This document shows, one piece after another, positions 58,371 to 64,000 of a DNA stretch of 64,000 nt. A program made the position numbers and the translations under genes. The DNA is from Bog-1181 sp964565765 (lineage in GTDB: Bacteria; Oederibacteriota; PGYV01; Palsa-1178). The notes beneath the pieces were generated by a model. That model was given only the letters and a program-made list of their open reading frames with translations, did not search any database and was not told the origin of the DNA. Every line of letters starts with the position of its first letter. The first letter of the stretch is position 1. The stretch is from positions 32,435-96,434 of the forward strand of contig CAZMGF010000003.1 of NCBI GenBank assembly GCA_964565765.1, given 5' to 3'.

Positions 58371-59375
58371 ATGAAGGTTTTGACTGACTGCAAAAAGTAT
58401 AAAGAGATGATAATGGAAGTAACTGACGGAGAGGCTTCAGCTGACACCATAAAAGAAGCGGGGCTGCACACCGAATCCTGCCCTGACTGCGCAAAATATG
58501 AAAAATCCCTTATAAAAATGGGGGAATTAACATCCTTAATGAAAGTTGAAGCGCCGGAATTCCTTGAAACAAGGATTATGGCCTCGATAAGCGGCAAAAA
58601 GCCGGCGCCCGCGTTTAACTGGGCGCCTCTCTTATCATACGCCGCGTCATTTGCGGTTATTTTATTTGTATCCGTCTTCATTATATATAATAAGCCCTCC
58701 GTAACAGTGAAGGATCTGGCAAAGGCCCCTGCGGCTCCGGCAAAGGCTGTTGTTACGGCAAAGGCGCCTTCCTCGGTTAAATACGCGAAGGCCGTTGTAA
58801 AACCGGCTGTTGTGGCGGCCTTAAAAGTTCAAAGCGCTCCTGTCACGGCGGCGAAAGCGGCTGTTGTTGAGCAGCCTGTTGTAGTGGCTGCGGTTCCAGC
58901 GCCTGCCGCTGCTCCGGCAGTATCCATGGCTCCGGCCCTTCAGGGTGCGGCATCACAGAGCCAGCCTGCGGCCGCAATCAAGCCGGCTGATAACGTTAAT
59001 TACGGCTCATCAGAGATATCACAGCCTGTAAATACCATGCATGAGGCTGACGCGAATAAAATAACTGCCACGCCGACAGTGGTTATGACAGACATAGGAG
59101 TTGTGGCGGATAACCTTATAAACCCGAGACTGGGGCAGTGCGCCAAGATACGCGTTCAGGTGGCGCAGGACGGCAGCCCGGTAAAAATAATAATTTATGA
59201 CAAGGCCGCAAGGGTGGTCGCGGTTGTCTTAAATGAAACAAAAGACGCGGGTCTCTGGGAATCAGACTGGTGCGGGCAAAATTACGTCGGCGCTACCGTG
59301 TCGCAGGGAGTTTATCCAGTGTACATCCAGGTCGGCCAGAGCGTCACCAAAAAGTTTATAATAGTTACAAAGTGA
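58371..59375 (+). CDS. Transmembrane anti-sigma factor with a FlgD-like periplasmic Ig domain
   Basis: 334 residues from the ATG at 58371, which follows AAGGAAGG; the longer frame begins inside the sigma gene. The zinc-binding anti-sigma motif HX3CX2C is at residues 33-40 (LHTESCPDC). A membrane helix lies at about 87-106. An Ala/Val/Pro/Lys linker (108-245) leads to a FlgD-like Ig domain at about 253-334 (GQCAKIRVQVAQDGSPVKIIIYDKAARVV ending VTKKFIIVTK), the same class as the C-terminus of the giant protein at 18.1 kb. Usual role: hold the ECF sigma until a periplasmic signal is sensed; here the sensor would be this Ig domain. Directly upstream of the GH8 gene. Confidence 0.85.
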   Translation: MKVLTDCKKYKEMIMEVTDGEASADTIKEAGLHTESCPDCAKYEKSLIKMGELTSLMKVEAPEFLETRIMASISGKKPAPAFNWAPLLSYAASFAVILFVSVFIIYNKPSVTVKDLAKAPAAPAKAVVTAKAPSSVKYAKAVVKPAVVAALKVQSAPVTAAKAAVVEQPVVVAAVPAPAAAPAVSMAPALQGAASQSQPAAAIKPADNVNYGSSEISQPVNTMHEADANKITATPTVVMTDIGVVADNLINPRLGQCAKIRVQVAQDGSPVKIIIYDKAARVVAVVLNETKDAGLWESDWCGQNYVGATVSQGVYPVYIQVGQSVTKKFIIVTK

Positions 59376-59417
59376 TAAACGGGTTAAGCAGTTTTTGATT
59401 TTTTTTGTTTTACTTTG

Positions 59418-59446
59418 TGGACACGGGTTTCATAATTTGCTATCAT
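59418..59446 (+). promoter_or_regulatory. Promoter of the GH8 gene
   Basis: TGGACA (59418-59423) and TATCAT (59441-59446) with a 17-base spacer and TG before the -10. The leader to the ATG is about 70 bases. No motif like the ECF-type element above is visible here. Confidence 0.72.
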
Positions 59447-59484
59447 AAATGTAATAACGACGCTTAGTTCAACGTCCACAAACC

Positions 59485-59506
59485 TGGCGCAAAGGGTTTC
59501 GCGCCA
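59485..59506 (+). promoter_or_regulatory. Hairpin in the GH8 5' leader
   Basis: TGGCGC (59485-59490) pairs with 59501-59506, and AAA/TTT inside can extend it. An outer AACGT/ATGTT pairing is possible. It may stabilise the leader or be regulatory; it does not match a riboswitch class I know. Confidence 0.4.
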
Positions 59507-59523
59507 ATGTTAAGAGGTTCTAA

Positions 59524-62500
59524 ATGCGTAAATTTTTATTGCTCCTGAGTTTAAACGCTTTGATAATTATTCTGTCAGGTTCTTTCGTGTTGGCCGCAAC
59601 CACCAACTATCCATTCCCTATGAAGAACAACGGCTACACGCCGCCATACGGCATTTATGCCACGTCTGTAAGCACAAGCTCAATTCAAAACGCTTACAAC
59701 ACATGGAAAGGCACCTATGTAACGACGAACGGAGCCGGCGGATACCAGAGGGTGCAGAGCCCGGAAGCCGTGAATGGATATTCAAATTGCACGGTCTCAG
59801 AAGGCATGGGTTATGGAATGTTGCTTGCTGTTTATTTCGGCGACGAGACACTATTTGATAATTTATGGAAATACGCGGCGCTCCACTCCACAGGAGGCAC
59901 CGAAGTTGGAATGCTTCCGTGGATTATTGATTCAAGCGGAAATCCCCAGGATGTTAATTCAGCATCTGACGGCGATTTTGATATGGCGGCCGCGCTCATT
60001 ATGGCCCATTACCAGTGGGGAGACGGCAACGGCTTAAATTACACAAATCTCGCCACAACACTTGTCGGCCTTTGCCGCAGTTATGATTTAAATTCAAATG
60101 GCTCTGTAAAACCGGGCAACGGCTGGGATGATTACACATTCCCGTCCTATTTCATGCCTGCATGGTTCAAGGTTTTCGCGGCTTTTGATTCGGCGCACTC
60201 CGCGACATGGAACACGGCAGTCACAGAAAATAATTCATTTCTCGTAAACGCCACTTCAGCTTCGTTTGACAAGCTTCCCGGTGAAATATGCAACGCCACG
60301 ACAGGCGCCCCGATGTCAAATAATCCATGCGGCGGTTCATCAGGCTGTCCGGGAAACGAATACTCCTATAATTCATGCAGGGTTCCCTATATATATGCCA
60401 TTGATTATTCATGGAACGGCACGGATCCGACCGGAGTGTTAACCGCGCTTGCCGGATTCTTTAACGGAAAATCAGCCTCCATAGTTGACGGCTACTGGAT
60501 TTCCAACGGGACCAATGAAGGCTCATATTACAACGCCGCTTTTACAGGGCCGGCCGGCTGTTCGCAGATGATATCGTCAACTTACCAGACATCGCTTAAC
60601 GCATATTATTCGGCTGACGTAGGCTTCAGCGCGACGGCAAGCTATTACAATTCATCGCTTGAAGTTTTAACTCTACTATTAATGACTGGAAATTTCCCGA
60701 ACCTCATGACGATGTCAGGGCCGGTTAATACTCCGACTCCGGCGCCGCCCCCCACCGGACAGATTATTGATGACTTTAACAGGTACATGCCTTATTACAT
60801 AACACAGAATTACTGGACAGGTTTCTGGTATGCCTGGGCATCTTCAGGCTCAACTGGATGCACCTGCACAGCGTCGGTTCATCCCGGAACTTCAAGCGTA
60901 CTGGTGACCGGCGGAACGACAAGCAACGCGGGCTTTATGACAAACACGGCAAATGTTGTGGGCGACGGAGACTGGGAAACAGGCACTTCTTATTATTTAA
61001 GGGTAACCGGAACAATCAGCGCTGTCGGCGTTGCCGCCAATGGCTGTTATCCCTCGGTTGGATTCGGGACAGAACTTGTCCAGAATGCAACGGCAAATGA
61101 TTTGTTTGTCAACTTGCTGCCGTTCTATGAACCGACAACTTCACCGGCAACTTACGGCGGCATCAGGTTCATGTGTAAACTTGGCGCTCTGGGAACCACC
61201 GGCGCTACATATTCAGTATGCCTTTTGCCGAGGGCCTCTTTAAATCTCCACCCCGATTCGGCAAATTACCAGTACACATTCTCACCGCCGACCACATGGA
61301 CGGAAATGCAGATATATTTTACTGACTTTACACAGCCAACGTGGAAAAGCGCGGCCTCAACAACCCTGATTACGACCGATCTGGCTTCAGCGCAAAAATT
61401 TAACTGGCAGATATCCGTATATAACGCGAATTTTGACCTTGCGGTTGACCACGTAGAGCTTTTCCCGGACCTCTGGTCGCCCACACCCACGCCCACGCAG
61501 ACATCAATACCAACAGCTACAATAACAATGACCCTGACTTCATCTCCCACATACGCGTGCCCGCTTGCTCTCGACAACCTTGACGACGGCAATACCACAA
61601 ATCTCTGGGGCGGCAGCTGGTACGCTTATAATGACAGCGCCAGCGCGGGAACCTCGACAGGGTATATGTCGGTTACAGCGCCCGGCGCCAATTCCACGGC
61701 TTACGCGGCCCTGCTAACAGGGACGGTTACAACTGCTTATCAGTATGGTTTTATAGGGATGGGGACAAATACCTCGGCTGTAGCTACAGGCTCTGTCAAC
61801 TGTTCCGGATTTACAGGCATTACATTCTGGGCAAAGGGTGACAATAACAATTACAGCGTCCAGCTCGTGCCCTCATCTGCTGTAAACGACGGCAACGACC
61901 ATTACGCGGCGACTTTCTTCGCGCCGACGACATGGACCCAGTATCAGTTTTTCTTTGCCGGCACCACGCCGAGTTTCAAGCAGGCGGGAACAGGCACTGC
62001 CGTTACAATTGCCTCGGTATTGACAAATCTTAACGCGATACACTGGCAGACAATCGGACAGCCGTGGTCGCTCGTGACCCTGGCTGTGGACCAGGTTTCA
62101 ATGTTCCCGTGCACGGTATGGACATCCACTCCGACGCCTTCGAATACATTCACGGTTACATATACAAAGACGCCGACACCGACATTTACAAATACGCCCC
62201 TGCCTTCTAATACTTTCAGTCCGACATCCACGGCTACGGACACAAGAACAAGCACCCCGACTTTCACATATACAGGCACGCCGCTGCCGTCTAACACCGC
62301 GTCGCCGACATCCACATTTACATCGACGGCGACAAACACACCGACCGACACAAATACTTCAACCCCCACCGACACTGCGACAGGCACGGCAACTAAAACA
62401 AATACACCAACTTCAACATATACGGCCACGGCCACGCCGTCATATACGGTATCGCCGACATTCTCTGTGACGCCTACAAACACGGAATACGCGGGCTCAC

Positions 62501-64000
62501 CAACGGATTCGCCCACGGACACGCAGACATTCACGCGCACCCCGACATTTACGGCTACCGTGACCATTACATCGAGCTATACCTCTACAATGACTGACAC
62601 GGTTACGGTGACTTACACATCAACCACCGGGCCCTCGGCCACATCGACAGACACGGCAACAATAGGGAACTCACCGACTTCGACTTTCACGGCGGCATTG
62701 CCGAGCGCCACATCGACATTCACGGCAACTGTGCCGACGGCGACATTTACTTCCACGCTGGCCGCCACAAATACCCCGGTTAATACAAACACTCCGGGAG
62801 GAGCATGTAACTTCGACGATATGGAAAATGACACGAACCAGAATTATTACGGCGGCTACTGGTACTCGTACCTGGGCGGAACACCGGCGACAGTATGGCC
62901 GGCGGTGGGAGCTTCTCTGACACCGTCAGCAGGCGGGGCCAACGGCACCAATTACGCCATGAGGGTGACGGGAACAGTAGGCGTGGCGGGAACGACATAT
63001 CCGTGCGTTGGAATGGGCTCACAATTTACCGCGACATCAGGAGCGCCTACATATACAACCTTTGACATCTCGGCATGCACAGGCATGACTTTCTACACGA
63101 AGGGCAACGGAAGCTCATACCTTGTAAAGATACCATATACGGATACAACCGGAGCGTCACTGACCGGCTACAATGATTATGAATACATCTTCACGGCGCC
63201 GGCTACATGGACACAGTTGACAATACCGTTCGCGCTTATGTCACAGGCTGCGGGCTGGGGAACATCGGCAGTGCTGACAACAGTATTAAAGAACGCGACA
63301 CAGATACAGTGGCAGAGCAACTTCAACGCGGTAGCGCCTGCGACAAGCGCGCCTGTTGATTTCTGGATAGACGAAGTGCAGATATACGGCTGCCCGAGCT
63401 GTCCCGCGATGCCCACGGCCGCGCCTACAAATACAAACACGCCGGTAGGAGCCTCGACCGCGACCTTTACACTCACAAGCACGCTTGTGCCGACGAATAC
63501 AAACACAAACACGCCTCTGCCGACAAATACATTCTCAAACACGCCGACATTTACAAATACATTCACGCCTGTGCCGACGGCGACGACATCCACAAACCCG
63601 TCGCTCTCTGTTTCGATAGTGGCGCCGGCGTCAGCTGTTGTGGGACAGTACGTTACAATTACGGTCCAGGTTACAAATAACGGAAGCGTAAATCTGACCA
63701 ATATACAGCCGCTGAACTTTACAACCGGTGTTTCTACAGGCGTCCTGAGCCCTGTTTCAACACCGTCAGTTGTGGCAAGCCTCACCACGGGCCAGACAGC
63801 CAATTTAACTTACATATATCTGGTTGTATCGGCTGGAACGGCAAGCATAGGATCGCAGGCCGAAGGCACGAATGTTACGGCAAATGACGTGCAGAGTCCT
63901 GCGGCGGCGAACGGGCCGTATTCAATAACACTCTCGCCGGCGGCCAATACGCCGACAGACACCGCGACACAGGTGCCGACGAACACTTACACAAGCACGG
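59524..64000 (+). CDS. Giant multimodular GH8 glycanase, 3' end outside the window
   Basis: 1492 codons are open to the window end, so the gene is 3'-incomplete. A signal peptide of about 25 residues leads to a GH8 domain (residues about 28-395). Its catalytic acid Glu is at about 93 in SEGMGYGML, and the family signature ASDGDFDMAAAL is at about 147-158. GH8 cleaves beta-1,4 glucans, xylan or chitosan. Three modules follow that look like CBM11/CIA30-type sugar-binding jelly rolls (about 413-650, 682-863, 1094-1290; pattern LDDGNTTNLWGGSWYAYND), separated by Thr/Pro/Asn linkers. A CARDB-like domain (about 1360-1473) precedes another linker at the edge. Downstream of the LacI-PorV-sigma-anti-sigma genes. 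Confidence 0.85.
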   Translation, partial: MRKFLLLLSLNALIIILSGSFVLAATTNYPFPMKNNGYTPPYGIYATSVSTSSIQNAYNTWKGTYVTTNGAGGYQRVQSPEAVNGYSNCTVSEGMGYGMLLAVYFGDETLFDNLWKYAALHSTGGTEVGMLPWIIDSSGNPQDVNSASDGDFDMAAALIMAHYQWGDGNGLNYTNLATTLVGLCRSYDLNSNGSVKPGNGWDDYTFPSYFMPAWFKVFAAFDSAHSATWNTAVTENNSFLVNATSASFDKLPGEICNATTGAPMSNNPCGGSSGCPGNEYSYNSCRVPYIYAIDYSWNGTDPTGVLTALAGFFNGKSASIVDGYWISNGTNEGSYYNAAFTGPAGCSQMISSTYQTSLNAYYSADVGFSATASYYNSSLEVLTLLLMTGNFPNLMTMSGPVNTPTPAPPPTGQIIDDFNRYMPYYITQNYWTGFWYAWASSGSTGCTCTASVHPGTSSVLVTGGTTSNAGFMTNTANVVGDGDWETGTSYYLRVTGTISAVGVAANGCYPSVGFGTELVQNATANDLFVNLLPFYEPTTSPATYGGIRFMCKLGALGTTGATYSVCLLPRASLNLHPDSANYQYTFSPPTTWTEMQIYFTDFTQPTWKSAASTTLITTDLASAQKFNWQISVYNANFDLAVDHVELFPDLWSPTPTPTQTSIPTATITMTLTSSPTYACPLALDNLDDGNTTNLWGGSWYAYNDSASAGTSTGYMSVTAPGANSTAYAALLTGTVTTAYQYGFIGMGTNTSAVATGSVNCSGFTGITFWAKGDNNNYSVQLVPSSAVNDGNDHYAATFFAPTTWTQYQFFFAGTTPSFKQAGTGTAVTIASVLTNLNAIHWQTIGQPWSLVTLAVDQVSMFPCTVWTSTPTPSNTFTVTYTKTPTPTFTNTPLPSNTFSPTSTATDTRTSTPTFTYTGTPLPSNTASPTSTFTSTATNTPTDTNTSTPTDTATGTATKTNTPTSTYTATATPSYTVSPTFSVTPTNTEYAGSPTDSPTDTQTFTRTPTFTATVTITSSYTSTMTDTVTVTYTSTTGPSATSTDTATIGNSPTSTFTAALPSATSTFTATVPTATFTSTLAATNTPVNTNTPGGACNFDDMENDTNQNYYGGYWYSYLGGTPATVWPAVGASLTPSAGGANGTNYAMRVTGTVGVAGTTYPCVGMGSQFTATSGAPTYTTFDISACTGMTFYTKGNGSSYLVKIPYTDTTGASLTGYNDYEYIFTAPATWTQLTIPFALMSQAAGWGTSAVLTTVLKNATQIQWQSNFNAVAPATSAPVDFWIDEVQIYGCPSCPAMPTAAPTNTNTPVGASTATFTLTSTLVPTNTNTNTPLPTNTFSNTPTFTNTFTPVPTATTSTNPSLSVSIVAPASAVVGQYVTITVQVTNNGSVNLTNIQPLNFTTGVSTGVLSPVSTPSVVASLTTGQTANLTYIYLVVSAGTASIGSQAEGTNVTANDVQSPAAANGPYSITLSPAANTPTDTATQVPTNTYTST
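62122..62802 (+). repeat. Thr/Pro/Asn/Ser linker in the GH8 protein
   Basis: About 225 codons of TPT, TNTP and TDT repeats between the second and third sugar-binding modules. The units are less regular and richer in Asn, Ser and Ala than the TPTV runs of the 10-18 kb gene. A shorter linker of the same kind is at 63412-63600. Confidence 0.85.

Noticed and set aside
59460..59523. c-di-GMP-I riboswitch in the GH8 leader
   Set aside because: The GGCGCAAAG hairpin looks similar at first sight, but the other conserved blocks of the aptamer are missing.
61944..62834. Minus-strand frames over the GH8 linkers
   Set aside because: Same shadow effect of repetitive ACN codons; the plus-strand GH8 frame is continuous from 59524 to the window end.

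Overview
The window looks like a chromosomal segment of an uncultured, Gram-negative-type (diderm) bacterium. It carries housekeeping genes at high density, no phage, transposase or CRISPR genes, and many secreted and outer-membrane proteins: three PorV/PorQ-like barrels, lipoproteins, and huge Thr/Pro-repeat proteins ending in FlgD-like Ig domains. GC is moderate, and ATG, GTG and TTG starts are all used with clear Shine-Dalgarno sites. Long TPTVTPTV-type linkers, PorV homologues and many short envelope operons recall candidate-phylum genomes such as Goldbacteria. That assignment is an inference from style; no marker tree was made.

Layout. 1-4.7 kb: end of a surface-polysaccharide locus (flippase C-terminus, three family-2 glycosyltransferases, a B12-binding radical SAM enzyme). 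4.9-5.3 kb: tRNA-Phe, tRNA-Thr and a second tRNA-Thr copy split by about 79 extra bases. 5.4-7.2 kb: rpsP-khpA-trmD-rplS without rimM. 7.3-9.8 kb: a MORN-like lipoprotein and a divergently placed MFS transporter whose transcript is probably leaderless. 10.0-19.2 kb: a 2727-residue secreted protein (propeller repeats, Thr/Pro linkers, Ig-like repeats, FlgD-like C-terminus) and, 18 bases later, a PorV-like barrel. 19.3-34.7 kb: LysM lipoprotein, acyltransferase, rel, rpmB, TPR lipoprotein, a GAF membrane pair, rsmI, spoVS, rpiB, glyA, an O-antigen ligase-like protein, nrdR, accA, amidase. 34.7-42.9 kb: GerMN protein, a GT39-like membrane transferase with an extra C-terminal domain, valS-nadC-birA, Nudix, 5-FTHF cyclo-ligase. 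43-47.5 kb: patatin-like lipase, a CpaC-like secretin, a natural CpaE-CpaF fusion, PilZ. 47.6-54.3 kb: der, plsY-gpsA-merR, two tRNA-Pro genes with a tRNA-derived hairpin between them, acyP, a primary-type sigma factor, apt. 54.4-64 kb: PorV-TPR protein, LacI regulator, another PorV-like barrel, ECF sigma, anti-sigma, and a giant GH8 glycanase that runs off the window.

How it fits together. The last 10 kb is the most coherent accessory locus. A sugar-type LacI regulator, a barrel of the PorV class, an ECF sigma factor and an anti-sigma factor with a periplasmic FlgD-like domain directly precede a GH8 enzyme with several predicted carbohydrate-binding modules. The same C-terminal fold type closes the 2727-residue protein at 18.2 kb, which also has its own PorV-like neighbour. 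I infer a surface-display or secretion route (T9SS-like) for giant repeat proteins, with a sigma/anti-sigma pair that may sense cargo or glycan. The other notable points are the interrupted tRNA-Thr, the CpaE-CpaF fusion and several well-formed promoters of the TTGACA/TATAAT type.
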